Counted from the stretch's first letter, positions 7,231-15,765 are shown. The stretch: DNA of 37,318 nucleotides from an uncultured Collinsella sp. (GCA_900540845.1 UQHS01000018.1:1-37318); one strand, 5' to 3'. Notes: generated by a model not told the origin, from the sequence alone. Numbers and translations: made by a program.

Positions 7231-7502
7231 GCGCCGCGGGGGTTAAATTCCGCCTGATTTGCTCCAATATTGGCGTTATTTCGGCCTTATTTTCGCCAAT
7301 TTGCGCGAAAGGTTGTAGTACTTTAAGATGCGCAAAAGTGCACCCGTCCCCAAATTAGACAATTACCCGTTTTCGCGTCGAACTACGTGCTGTGCAAACC
7401 GTTGACACCGGGCTTCGCGCTTGCAGGATCGAATTCGAAAACGTTCGCGCGGCCGCGACTTGGCCTTGGGCGCCAGCGGGATTCGCCCAGTTAGGAGCTA
7501 GT

Positions 7503-7775
7503 ATGTCCCCGCAAGCATCGGGCGTTGAATTCAGCCGCGTGATCCGTTCCCTCGAGCGCCGCTACCCCGGTTTTGCGGAGACGGCGTACGGGGAGTTCAT
7601 CGCGCACGTCGAGCCTGACTTTAATGGGCTGTCATATGAGCACGCTGAGCGCCTCCATGAGCTTGCGTTGGAGTGGGCCATTTTCGACCGCACGGAGGCC
7701 GCCGCATGTCCTGGATCGCAGCGGGCTATCGATCGGCAGCGCGTTATTGCTCGATGTCGTATGGCCAGCTGTTGA
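7503..7775 (+). CDS. Short hypothetical protein, probably 3'-truncated
   Basis: I do not recognise this protein. ATG 7503 has a good ribosome binding site (TAGGAG, 5 bases away). The first ~65 residues look like a real acidic helical protein (FSRVIRSLERRYPGFAETAY, then LHELALEWAIFDRTEAA). From about residue 70 the frame runs over the 3' end of a rhodanese remnant on the opposite strand and becomes arginine- and cysteine-rich, ending at 7775. That suggests the original C-terminus was lost at a junction near 7710-7740. The frame extends upstream to 7392 without family-like sequence. Bases 7231-7502 between the ATPase and this start hold an AT-rich stretch and a CCCCAAATT motif (7345-7358) that is also in the repeats at 36314-36409. 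Confidence 0.4.
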   Translation: MSPQASGVEFSRVIRSLERRYPGFAETAYGEFIAHVEPDFNGLSYEHAERLHELALEWAIFDRTEAAACPGSQRAIDRQRVIARCRMASC

Positions 7776-7920
7776 TGCCCCCGAACTCGATGACGTTGCT
7801 GTAGCCGAGGTCGGCAAGTGCTTGGGAGGCCAGCTTGCTGCGGTTGCCATTGCGGCAGTACACGAGTAGGAGCTGGTCTTTATCGGTGAGGGTGTCTTCC
7901 GCAGCGGTCGCCACGGTGCT
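7744..7920 (-). pseudogene. Rhodanese-domain protein, C-terminal remnant
   Basis: On the minus strand, translation from about 7920 to the stop at 7744 reads DKDQLLLVYCRNGNRSKLAS and then LADLGYSNVIEFGGINSWP. This is the C-terminal half of a rhodanese domain with the active-site loop CRNGNRS. The N-terminal half, which should contain an LIDVRTPEEY-like motif, is not found in any frame between 7920 and 8080, and no start codon with a ribosome binding site precedes it. The end overlaps the 3' end of the short plus-strand gene. I read it as a decayed gene left between the accessory island and the dihydrouridine synthase. Confidence 0.55.
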
Positions 7921-8097
7921 AGGTCGAGCAGCGCAGCCAGGGCGGATGACATGAGGGCTGACGGCATCTTGATGTAGATTGGATAGCTGCCCTTCGCGTA
8001 GATTGTTCGAGGAGTTCCTCAAACTGGCAAGGGTGTGGTTAGAACGGCCGCTGCGATCCTGGGCGGGGTCGCGGCGCATTGCTTGAGGAGACGATGC

Positions 8098-9051
8098 ATG
8101 ATCTACTCACTCGCTCCCATGGAGGGGATCACGGGGCACGTGTTTCGCCGCGTTCATGCTGAGTGTTTCGGCGCGCTCGATGTGTATTACACGCCTTTCT
8201 TGCCGCCGCCTCGCGTCGGTTCGACCTTCGGCGGCAAGAACTTCAAAGAAATCGACCCGTCAAACAACGAGGGCCTCAACGTCGTTCCCCAGCTGCTAAC
8301 CAAGAACGCCGACGAATTCGCATGGGCGGCGCACCTTCTTGCCGAGCTGGGCTACCGCGAGGTCAACCTCAACCTGGGTTGTCCTTCGGGCACGGTCGTC
8401 TCTAAGGGCAAAGGCTCGGGCTTCTTGCGCAACCCCGATGAGCTCGAGGTGTTTCTGCAGGACATATGTGAGCGGTCGCCCCTGCCAGTTTCCGTCAAGA
8501 CAAGGCTTGGCTTGTCAGACGACAATGAATACGAGCGCGTCCTCGACATATATTGCCGCCTGCCCCTGGCGGAGCTCATCGTGCATCCCCGTGTCCAGGC
8601 TGATCGCTATCAGGGCTCCCCGCGCTGGCAAGCTTATGGTGAGACGTTGGCGAGGGCTCCGTTCCCCGTTGCCTATAACGGCGACATTTTCACCGTTGAG
8701 GACGCATGCGCCCTTACCGCCGCCTATCCGGAAACGTGCCATATCATGCTCGGGCGAGGGCTGCTCGCCAATCCGGCGCTCGGGCGCATGCTTGCGGGCG
8801 GCTCGCCTGCCTCGGCTGCCGAGCTCAAGGCTTTTCACGACAAGCTGTTTGCGGCATATCAGCAGGAAATCGGCGGCAACGCGGTGTTTCGCATGAAGGA
8901 GTGGTGGTTCTACGCCAAGTGCGCCTTCGAAGATCCGCAGACGGTGCATCGGGCGGTGCGGAAGGTGCGCAGGGTGGAGGAGTACGAGGCCGTGGTCGAG
9001 CGCCTGTTTCAAACGGTTGACCTTGCGGAAATTGCGCAATTTAAGGGATAG
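8098..9051 (+). CDS. tRNA-dihydrouridine synthase
   Basis: This FMN-dependent enzyme reduces uridine to dihydrouridine in the tRNA D-loop, using NADPH. The 317-residue product has the expected TIM-barrel motifs: LAPMEGITGHVFRR at the N-terminus, NLNLGCPSGTVVSKGKGSG with the catalytic Cys at residue 95, VSVKTRLG, LIVHPRVQ with the following YQGSPRW, VAYNGDI and IMLGRGLLANP. Length is normal for Dus proteins. The start at 8098 has GAGGAG 7 bases upstream; in-frame codons back to 8035 have no family sequence. Which Dus subgroup and which tRNA position it serves cannot be told by eye, so no symbol is given. It appears monocistronic. Confidence 0.9.
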   Translation: MIYSLAPMEGITGHVFRRVHAECFGALDVYYTPFLPPPRVGSTFGGKNFKEIDPSNNEGLNVVPQLLTKNADEFAWAAHLLAELGYREVNLNLGCPSGTVVSKGKGSGFLRNPDELEVFLQDICERSPLPVSVKTRLGLSDDNEYERVLDIYCRLPLAELIVHPRVQADRYQGSPRWQAYGETLARAPFPVAYNGDIFTVEDACALTAAYPETCHIMLGRGLLANPALGRMLAGGSPASAAELKAFHDKLFAAYQQEIGGNAVFRMKEWWFYAKCAFEDPQTVHRAVRKVRRVEEYEAVVERLFQTVDLAEIAQFKG

Positions 9052-9152
9052 CGCCCAGTGTGTCCCGTCATCCTTCCAGCAAGGTTTAGAGTGTTAGGCC
9101 CGTCCGGTTTGATGAGGCCTCTTGTGTCGCTTGTCGAAAGGAAGCCACGTGC

Positions 9153-9422
9153 ATGAATAAGGCGCAACAACAGCAATACTATGAGCTGCTTCGCGAGCTC
9201 GTGATGTATGCAAATGAGCGCCTGGGGGTTGTAAGGGATTTCGATGTCTACCGCTCGTCGCCCGCCACGGATTCGGAGCCTGAGGAAGACGGCAATGAGA
9301 TTAGGCCCGGCGAAGCCGACCCCTGCCCTTGGGGCTTGGGCAGGCCGTATGGTGAATGCTGCGGCAGGCGTTATCGGCGCGCGGGGGATGCGCCGGGAGG
9401 CCGGGGGAGGAGCTCGGAATGA
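9153..9422 (+). CDS. Small protein with SEC-C-like zinc motif
   Basis: The 89-residue product has a helical N-terminal part (YYELLRELVMYANERLGVV), an acidic middle, and a C-terminal DPCPWGLGRPYGECCG. This last part matches the SEC-C pattern (CPCGSGKKYKKCCG) with one change: the second cysteine of the first pair is Trp (CPW rather than CPC). SEC-C tails bind zinc and are found in SecA and many small proteins. The start has AAGGAAG 8 bases upstream. The stop overlaps the start of trmO by ATGA, so the two are translationally coupled. Function is unknown; a role tied to ribosomes or tRNA is only suggested by the neighbour. Confidence 0.6.
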   Translation: MNKAQQQQYYELLRELVMYANERLGVVRDFDVYRSSPATDSEPEEDGNEIRPGEADPCPWGLGRPYGECCGRRYRRAGDAPGGRGRSSE

Positions 9423-10144
9423 GGGCGATCGCTCACATTGAAACCGATCTGCCGCAGAAATTCGGCATCCCGAGAAATAGCTTTTTGGCTCCCCACCTGC
9501 AAGGGCGTATCGTGTTCGAGCCTGAATACGCGATGCCACAGGCGGTGGAGGGCCTCGAGGAGTTTTCGCACCTTTGGCTGTTGTGGGCATTTGAGAATGG
9601 CGTGCCCGGCGGCGCGGCTGAGGACATCGCCTCCGACGCGGCCGCGGATTGCCGGGGAGAGGCGTCTGCAAGGTGGTCGCCAACGGTGCGCCCGCCCCGA
9701 CTGGGCGGCACGGAGCGCAAAGGCGTGTTCGCGACGCGCAGTCCGTTTCGACCCAATCCCATAGGGCTCACGTGCGTAAAGCTTGACCGCATCGAACAGA
9801 CCGATGCGGGTCCGGTGATTCATGTGCTCGCTGCAGACCTGCGCGATGGGACGCCCATTTTCGACATCAAGCCCTACATTCCGTTTGCCGATTGCCACCC
9901 CGATGCCACGGGCGGATGGATCGAGGCGGCGCCGTGGCACGAGCTCGAAGTGTATGTTCCCGAGGCGCTGCGGGACCGGGTGCCGGCGTCGAAGCTTTTG
10001 GGCCTGATCGAAGTGCTCCGGCAAGACCCTCGTCGGGCCGGGAGCAAACATGAGCCCGAGCGCGTGTATCACCTCGCGTATGCGGGCATGGACGTGGCGT
10101 TTACCGTGGATGGCGATGCGCTGTACGTGGTGGACGTGTCGTAA
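9419..10144 (+). CDS. trmO: TrmO-type tRNA m6t6A37 methyltransferase
   Basis: The 241-residue product belongs to the TsaA/VirR-like UPF0066 family; TrmO adds a methyl group from S-adenosylmethionine to t6A at position 37 of tRNAs reading ACN codons. The signatures are EEFSHLWLLWAF, then RSPFRPNPIGLTCVKL, and LRDGTPIFDIKPYIPFAD. The C-terminal ~60 residues form the usual extra domain of longer members (EVLRQDPRR, then VYHLAYAGMDVAFTVD). The ATG at 9419 overlaps the stop of the upstream SEC-C-like gene, with GGAGGAG just ahead. The next gene begins 28 bases downstream, so the three genes likely form one unit for RNA and DNA upkeep. Confidence 0.88.
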   Translation: MRAIAHIETDLPQKFGIPRNSFLAPHLQGRIVFEPEYAMPQAVEGLEEFSHLWLLWAFENGVPGGAAEDIASDAAADCRGEASARWSPTVRPPRLGGTERKGVFATRSPFRPNPIGLTCVKLDRIEQTDAGPVIHVLAADLRDGTPIFDIKPYIPFADCHPDATGGWIEAAPWHELEVYVPEALRDRVPASKLLGLIEVLRQDPRRAGSKHEPERVYHLAYAGMDVAFTVDGDALYVVDVS

Positions 10145-10172
10145 GTCGAGGCCAAAGGGAGAAGGGGCGACC

Positions 10173-11222
10173 GTGCAAAGGACTGGCGGCTCGGAGTTTG
10201 AGCACTACATGTACGTTCTCGAGTGCGGGGACGGCAGTCTCTACACCGGGTATGCCACCGATGTCGCCTCTCGGCTGGCCGCCCACCAAGCCGGCAGGGG
10301 CGCGAAGTACACCAAGTCTCATGCGCCTGTGAGGCTGCGTGCCCAGGCCCGCTTCTACTCCAAGCAGCGCGCCATGAGCGCGGAGGCTCTCTTCAAGCGC
10401 CTTTCGCGCGAACGGAAGGAGAGGCTCCTCGCCGATGCCGACCGCGAGCCCCTCGAGGATGTCCTTCGACGCGACCTGCCCGGGTTTGGTGAGGACACCG
10501 CGGGCGAGTTCGTGCGGCGGAATCTCTTCCAGAATATCGACCCAGCATACGGCGACTTCATGGCGCGTCTCATCCCCACGGTTGCGCGCGAGCGCGTCGT
10601 GGGCGTGCGCACCCCCGACCTGCGTCGGATAGCCAAGGCCCTCGCCCGTCGCGAGGACGCTGATGCGTTTTTGCGCGCCTTGCCGCACCGCCTGTTTGAA
10701 GAGAACCAAGTCCATGCGTTCGCCATTGGCCTCGAGCGCGATTACGATGTCGCCATCGAGCACTACGAGGCGTTTCTTCCGCACGTCGACAACTGGGCGA
10801 CATGCGACCAGATGCCCGTCAAGGTCCTCGCCCAACGCCCTGACGAAACCCTCGCGCACGTCGAGCGTTGGCTCGCGTCGGGGGAGTGCTATGTCGTGCG
10901 GTTTGCTATCGGGGTGCTCATGCGCCTCTATCTGGGCGACCTGTTTGACCCGCGGTTCCCGTCGATGGTCGCCGCCTCCCGTTTGCCCGATGCTCCCGTG
11001 CGTCCCGAGCCCGAGTCATACGCCTATTACGTGGACATGATGCGGGCGTGGTATTTCGCCGAGGCTCTTGTGGCGCAAGAGCGCTATGCCATCCGGTATG
11101 TAACAGGCAAGGACGCCGATGCCCTCTTGGACGAGTGGACGCGCCGCAAGGCGATCCAGAAGGCGATCGAGAGCCGTCGGGTCTCGTCGGAGTTCAAGGC
11201 CTTCTTGCGCTCGTGCCGCTAG
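10173..11222 (+). CDS. GIY-YIG nuclease domain fused to AlkD-like DNA alkylation repair domain
   Basis: The 349-residue product joins two domains. Residues about 10-90 form a YhbQ-type (UPF0213) GIY-YIG domain: YMYVLECGDGSLYTGYATD, then HQAGRGAKYTKSH and ALFKRLSRERKERL. From about residue 110 on it is an AlkD-like HEAT-repeat protein: VVGVRTPDLRRIAKALA, then EENQVHAFAIG, VDNWATCDQMPVK and ESRRVSSEFKAFLRS. AlkD proteins excise alkylated bases as DNA glycosylases; GIY-YIG domains cut DNA. I infer a base-removal and incision protein; neither activity is proven. The GTG at 10173 has GGAGAAGGGG upstream; ATG 10209 is an alternative that would trim the domain edge. It probably shares a transcript with trmO, 28 bases upstream. 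Confidence 0.8.
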   Translation: MQRTGGSEFEHYMYVLECGDGSLYTGYATDVASRLAAHQAGRGAKYTKSHAPVRLRAQARFYSKQRAMSAEALFKRLSRERKERLLADADREPLEDVLRRDLPGFGEDTAGEFVRRNLFQNIDPAYGDFMARLIPTVARERVVGVRTPDLRRIAKALARREDADAFLRALPHRLFEENQVHAFAIGLERDYDVAIEHYEAFLPHVDNWATCDQMPVKVLAQRPDETLAHVERWLASGECYVVRFAIGVLMRLYLGDLFDPRFPSMVAASRLPDAPVRPEPESYAYYVDMMRAWYFAEALVAQERYAIRYVTGKDADALLDEWTRRKAIQKAIESRRVSSEFKAFLRSCR

Positions 11223-11402
11223 TCGTCGCGCGGCGCTGGGCGTCGCGACGTGGTGCCTCGAACACGCTCCGAACATAGTGAAATAACAAAAACCGCCGGT
11301 AGACGGATGTTCATCGGCTGTTTCTTCAAGCGAGTGGTCAAGCGCGAATTCAGCCCCACGGATTAGGAGCTCTACGCTTTGACCATGGTGGAGCTCGATA
11401 GC

Positions 11403-11435
11403 AAAAGGGCGAACCCTCCAGCGAGGTGTTCGCCC
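11403..11435 (-). terminator. tmRNA terminator
   Basis: GGGCGAAC (11407-11414) and GTTCGCCC (11428-11435) form a perfect 8-bp stem. On the minus strand the stem is followed by a short U-run (plus-strand AAAA at 11403-11406). It begins 10 bases past the CCA end of the tmRNA. Confidence 0.85.
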
Positions 11436-11445
11436 AATTCTCTTT

Positions 11446-11813
11446 TGGTGGAGCCGCGGAGAATCGAACTCCGGTCCACGATAGCTCCCTGATCGGCATC
11501 TCCAGGCTCAGTCACTCATTTAATCTCGGACGCATTGCGCGGAGCGACACGCTCGCAGCGTCCCAACCGGTTCGATCTTAGCCCGCGCCATACCGATTAC
11601 GTGCGCGGGAGCATTCCCCTAAGATGACGTCGCGCCGGTGTCGGGGAAATCACCGGGTTGACGCGCCGCTATAAACTAAGCAGCGAGAGCCAGCTGGGGC
11701 TCAAAAGAAGAATTCTTGTCAATTCATTTTGACGGTACCCCTGTTTAACGTGGGCGAGGAGACCACGGCCTGCTTCCTCTCTCAGATCTATCGTGTCGAA
11801 ACCAGTCGGCCCC
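11446..11813 (-). ncRNA. ssrA: tmRNA (ssrA)
   Basis: tmRNA rescues stalled ribosomes and tags their unfinished proteins for degradation, together with SmpB. On the minus strand the 3' end reads GGAGTTCGATTCTCCGCGGC followed by TCCACCA, a tRNA-like T arm and acceptor with encoded CCA. The 5' end GGGGCCGACTGGTTTCGAC (from 11813) carries the conserved GGTTTCGAC, and GGGGCC pairs with GGCUCC near the 3' end. The length of about 368 bases is normal. The internal tag frame is at 11676-11720. The 5' boundary is set by pairing and may be a processed end, because no clear promoter sits just upstream. Confidence 0.92.
11676..11720 (-). other. tmRNA proteolysis tag reading frame
   Basis: Within ssrA the minus strand reads DKNSSFEPQLALAA and then TAG. 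The LALAA ending is the ClpXP-type degradation signal seen in tmRNA tags. The resume codon is taken as GAC at 11720-11718; an upstream in-frame TGA at 11726-11724 limits any extension to one codon. The alanine carried by tmRNA itself would precede this peptide. Confidence 0.8.
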
Positions 11814-12115
11814 TTTGTGAAAGGGTCTCGCAGGGACGCATCGTCGCCCGGGGCAGACGTGCGGCATCCTGCTGGCGCCGCGTGAGCGGCAACGACCTGT
11901 CAAAGAACCCGAAACGTTTGCGAAAGCTGCGGCTGGCGAACATGCTGCAACATGCTTCGCGCGGACGCTCTCGGACATACGTTCCGCGAATGAGAAGTGT
12001 ACCACGTAAGGCGATTGCGCGTTTGAAGTCAAGCTGTTCACCCCCAAATTCGATGACATTCGTTCATGTTCTGCCCTCCTTGGGGTACAAGGGCTTCAGA
12101 ATGAGAGGAGCTCAC

Positions 12116-12988
12116 ATGGAAGACAAGGCGAAAAACGCTGGCAAAGTCGCGATGGTGCTTGAGGGCGGTAGCTTTCGCGGGCAGTTCACCGCGGGAGTGC
12201 TCGACGTGCTCATGGAGCACGGCGTCGAGACCGCAGCTTGTTACGGCACCTCTGCGGGCGCGCTCAACGGCCTTAACTACAAAAGTCGCCAAATCGGTCG
12301 CGTCAATCGCGTGAACCTGGCATTTTGCAACGACTCGCGCTACATGGGGGCGCAGTCGCTCATTACCACGGGGAGCATGGTGGGATACGACTTCATGCTC
12401 AACGACGTTCAGGATCGCCTCGACCCGTTTGACAACGAGGCCTACCTGGCAAATCCCATGGAAATGTATGCATGCGCCACGGACATCGTGTTTGGCACAG
12501 CGGCCTACCTGCCCATTCGCAATGCAACGCTGGACATTGACAGCGTTCGCGCGTCCACGTCCCTGCCTTTGGTGACGCAGCCGGTCGAGATCGACGGGCA
12601 CCTGTATCTCGATGGCGGCACGGCGGATTCGGTTCCGGTCGAACATGCGCTTGAGGACGCCGGGTTCGATCGCGCGATCGTGGTACTCACGCAAGATCGC
12701 GGATACACAAAGGGGGAGTACGGTCTCATGCCGGCGGCGCGTCGAGCGTATGCGGCGTATCCGTACTTGCTGGACGCCATGGAAAGCCGGCACGAACGCT
12801 ACAACGAACAGCGCGAGCACATCTGGGAATACGAGCGCCAGGGGCGCGCGCTGGTTGTGGCGCCTGCCCGTCCGGTTGAGGTCGGCCATGTCGAGCATGA
12901 TGCGGCAAAGCTGCTCGACCTCTATATCCAGGGGCGTCAGGAGGCGCAGCGCCTGCTGGGGGACATCAAGGAGTTCGTCGCGCGGTAG
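12116..12988 (+). CDS. Patatin-like phospholipase family protein
   Basis: This cytosolic serine hydrolase of the patatin family (YjjU-like) has 290 residues. It uses a Ser-Asp dyad: the nucleophile Ser46 is in GTSAGAL, the oxyanion loop is EGGSFRGQFTAG, and the Asp166 is in LYLDGGTADSVP. Members hydrolyse acyl esters of phospholipids or other lipids; the substrate is unknown here. Length and motif order match the family. ATG 12116 has AGAGGAG 5-6 bases upstream; ATG 12101 is a near alternative. The in-frame sequence further upstream overlaps the ssrA precursor and is not protein-like. It stands alone and is transcribed away from ssrA. Confidence 0.85.
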   Translation: MEDKAKNAGKVAMVLEGGSFRGQFTAGVLDVLMEHGVETAACYGTSAGALNGLNYKSRQIGRVNRVNLAFCNDSRYMGAQSLITTGSMVGYDFMLNDVQDRLDPFDNEAYLANPMEMYACATDIVFGTAAYLPIRNATLDIDSVRASTSLPLVTQPVEIDGHLYLDGGTADSVPVEHALEDAGFDRAIVVLTQDRGYTKGEYGLMPAARRAYAAYPYLLDAMESRHERYNEQREHIWEYERQGRALVVAPARPVEVGHVEHDAAKLLDLYIQGRQEAQRLLGDIKEFVAR

Positions 12989-13133
12989 GGCGCATGGGCG
13001 GAAGGGTGGCGCGGCTTGTCAGGCTACCGCGCCGCTCGCGATGCCGTTTGCGGCTGCAATTCGACCGTTTGCCGCTTGGTCTTGAATTCTCATACCACTT
13101 CGTCTGACAGGCGTCCTGATGTGGTAAAAGAGC

Positions 13134-13235
13134 AGTAAGAAAAGGGTCCTCCCCACTGGGATATGCAGATAAGCCCCTTGGAGGGCGGGGAGGTCGGGAA
13201 CCCGGGCTGGCGCAGATGCCCCCGGGTTCCTTCTT
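13134..13235 (+). ncRNA. Candidate structured RNA with terminator upstream of rplM
   Basis: GGAACCCGGG (13197-13206) pairs perfectly with CCCGGGTTCC (13221-13230) and is followed by TTCTTG, a terminator-like hairpin. Upstream, GGGTCCTCCCC (13144-13154) can pair with GGGGAGG (13187-13193) and, in a longer version, with the ACCC that also belongs to the terminator stem. The two folds therefore compete. A possible extended -10 TGGTAAAAG (13117-13125) lies ahead. No protein gene is present in 12989-13422. It could be a free small RNA or an attenuated leader; I cannot match it to a known family. Confidence 0.35.
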
Positions 13236-13330
13236 GTGTGCGCAGTCCCCGCGCGCCGGGCAATTGCGCACCTAGCGCTACACGCACGCCGCCACCTGTG
13301 CAGAACTTCTGCACGTATGCCGGAAATGCG

Positions 13331-13358
13331 TTGACTTCGCACCGTGGGGCGGTATTAT
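13331..13358 (+). promoter_or_regulatory. Sigma-70-type promoter of rplM-rpsI
   Basis: TTGACT (13331-13336) and TATTAT (13353-13358) are separated by 16 bases. Transcription would start at about 13365, leaving a leader of about 58 bases before the GTG of rplM. Confidence 0.75.
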
Positions 13359-13422
13359 TGACAAGTTACTTTCCAGAGCCCCGTGAAACTCTGTTAAGAC
13401 ACGTACTGTACATGGAGGAAAA

Positions 13423-13866
13423 GTGATTCTTAAGTCGACTCACTACGCCAAGCAGGGTGAGGTTGCCCGCAACTGGGTCCTCATCGATGCCGAGGGCGCC
13501 ACGCTGGGCCGTCTCGCTGCCCAGGTTGCCAAGATCCTGCGCGGCAAGAACAAGCCCCAGTTCACGCCCAATTCCGACTGTGGTGACTTCGTGATTGTCA
13601 TCAACGCCGATAAGGTCCAGCTTACCGGCAACAAGGCCGATCACAAGACCTACTACCGTCACTCCGGCTACAATGGCGGCCTCAAGGCGGAGTCTTTCCG
13701 CCAGGCTATGGAGAAGCACCCGGAGAAGGTCGTCGAGCGCGCTGTCCGCGGCATGCTCCCCAAGACGACCCTCGGCCGCAAGCAGCTGACCAAGCTCAAG
13801 GTCTACGCTGGCGCCGAGCATCCGCACGCTGCTCAGAACCCCGTTAAGATCGAGCTGGAGGGCTAA
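13423..13866 (+). CDS. rplM: Large-subunit ribosomal protein L13 (uL13)
   Basis: L13 is an early-assembly protein of the 50S subunit that binds 23S rRNA. The 147-residue product is of usual length. It has the expected motifs: NWVLIDAEGATLGRLAAQVA at the N-terminus, then HKTYYRHSGYNGGLK, RAVRGMLPKT and KLKVYAGAEHPHAAQ. The start is GTG at 13423 with GGAGG 4 bases upstream. The stop is 3 bases before the ATG of rpsI, the standard L13-S9 operon. The promoter at 13331-13358 drives the pair. Confidence 0.98.
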   Translation: MILKSTHYAKQGEVARNWVLIDAEGATLGRLAAQVAKILRGKNKPQFTPNSDCGDFVIVINADKVQLTGNKADHKTYYRHSGYNGGLKAESFRQAMEKHPEKVVERAVRGMLPKTTLGRKQLTKLKVYAGAEHPHAAQNPVKIELEG

Positions 13867-13869
13867 AAG

Positions 13870-14265
<396 letters not shown>

Positions 14266-14297
14266 TTCGTTTGCAGAGACGTTTCCAGTATGGAATT

Positions 14298-14331
14298 GGG
14301 CCTGCCGAGTCGTTCGGCGGGCCCTTTTTTT
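14298..14331 (+). terminator. Rho-independent terminator of rplM-rpsI
   Basis: GGGCCTGCCGA pairs with TCGGCGGGCCC (one mismatch) around GTCGT, followed directly by a run of seven T. Confidence 0.93.
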
Positions 14332-14427
14332 GTACCATATTGACGATGCGGCGAAAGTCGATATGCGCTTAATCGCCCCCAACCAGGCCGGCGTTGCATG
14401 GACGCTGGATGTACGGAAGGATTACGA

Positions 14428-15765
14428 ATGAAGTACTTCGGAACCGACGGCTTCCGCGGTGAGGCGGGAACGACCCTTACCGTTGAGCACGCATATAAAA
14501 TCGGTCGGTATGTGGGCTGGTACTACGGCGCCCGCCAGGGGCACAAGGCCCGCATCGTCGTGGGCAAGGACACGCGCCGCTCCAGCTATATGTTCGAATC
14601 CGGCTTGATCTCCGGCCTGGTCGCTTCGGGTGCAGACGCCTACATGCTCCATGTGATCCCCACGCCCGGCGTGGCCTACGAGACCATCGACGGCCGCTTC
14701 GACTGCGGCATCATGATCTCCGCGAGCCACAACCCGTATACCGACAACGGCATCAAGCTCATGAACGGCGCCGGCTGCAAGATGGACGAGGACGTGCTCG
14801 AGCTGATCGAGGACTATATCGACGGCAAGTCCGAGGTCCCCTTTGCCACGGGTGACGAGATCGGCTGCACCGTCGACTACATGCAAGGCCGCAACCGCTA
14901 TATCGCGCACCTCATCGCCAGCGCCAACTTCTCGCTCCAGGGTTTGAAGATCGGCCTCGATTGCGCCAACGGTTCGGCGTCCTCTGTCGCCAAGCCCGTC
15001 TTCGACGCCCTGGGCGCCGATGTCCGCGTGATCAGCAACGCCCCCGACGGCTTCAACATCAACGTCGACTGCGGCTCCACGCATATCGAGCGCCTTCGTC
15101 GTCATGTTGTCGAGCAGGGCCTCGACGTGGGCTTTGCCTACGACGGCGACGCCGACCGCTGCCTTGCGGTCGATGAGCACGGCAACGTGGTGGACGGCGA
15201 CCTCATCCTGTATGTGTGCGGTGTCTACCTGCACAAGCATGGCCGCCTTACCGCCGGCACCGTGGTTCCCACCGTCATGAGCAACCTCGGCCTGTTCAAG
15301 GCGTTCGACCGCGCCAACCTGACGTACGAAACCACCCCGGTGGGCGACAAGTACGTGACGGCGTGCATGCGCGAGCACGGCTACAGCCTGGGCGGCGAGC
15401 AGTCAGGCCACATCATCTTCGGCGACATCGAGACCACGGGCGACGGCATCATGACCTCCCTGCGTGTGATGGAGGTGCTGCGCGCCGAGCGCGAGACGCT
15501 CTCGCAGCTGTGCGCCCCGGTGAAGATCTTCCCGCAGGTCCTCGTGAATGTCCGCAGCGAGCGCAAGGCGGAGCTCGACGAGTGCAAGCCCGTTTGGGAT
15601 GCCGTGCGCGCCGCTGAGGAGGAGCTCGGCGACAAGGGCCGCATCCTGGTGCGCACTTCCGGCACCGAGCCGCTCGTGCGCGTCATGGCGGAGGCCGAGA
15701 CGCAGGAGGCGGCGCAGGCGGCCGTCGACTCGATCGTGGCCGTGGTCCAGCGCGAGCTGCCTTAG
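14428..15765 (+). CDS. glmM: Phosphoglucosamine mutase
   Basis: GlmM converts glucosamine-6-phosphate to glucosamine-1-phosphate, an early step towards UDP-GlcNAc and peptidoglycan. The 445-residue product has the family layout: FGTDGFRGEAG at the N-terminus, the phosphoserine loop ISASHNPYTDNG (Ser100), the metal loop AYDGDADRC, the sugar loop GGEQSGH and the phosphate loop RTSGTEPLVRV. All catalytic motifs are intact. The start at 14428 has GGAAGGA 6 bases upstream; an in-frame ATG at 14398 adds ten unrelated residues. It may be read from its own promoter after the rpsI terminator. The PTS IIA gene follows after 78 bases. Confidence 0.96.
   Translation: MKYFGTDGFRGEAGTTLTVEHAYKIGRYVGWYYGARQGHKARIVVGKDTRRSSYMFESGLISGLVASGADAYMLHVIPTPGVAYETIDGRFDCGIMISASHNPYTDNGIKLMNGAGCKMDEDVLELIEDYIDGKSEVPFATGDEIGCTVDYMQGRNRYIAHLIASANFSLQGLKIGLDCANGSASSVAKPVFDALGADVRVISNAPDGFNINVDCGSTHIERLRRHVVEQGLDVGFAYDGDADRCLAVDEHGNVVDGDLILYVCGVYLHKHGRLTAGTVVPTVMSNLGLFKAFDRANLTYETTPVGDKYVTACMREHGYSLGGEQSGHIIFGDIETTGDGIMTSLRVMEVLRAERETLSQLCAPVKIFPQVLVNVRSERKAELDECKPVWDAVRAAEEELGDKGRILVRTSGTEPLVRVMAEAETQEAAQAAVDSIVAVVQRELP

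Noticed and set aside
11729..12115. N-terminal extension of the patatin gene.
   Set aside because: The extension lies over the ssrA 5' region and precursor, and has no patatin-like sequence. A good ribosome binding site precedes 12116.
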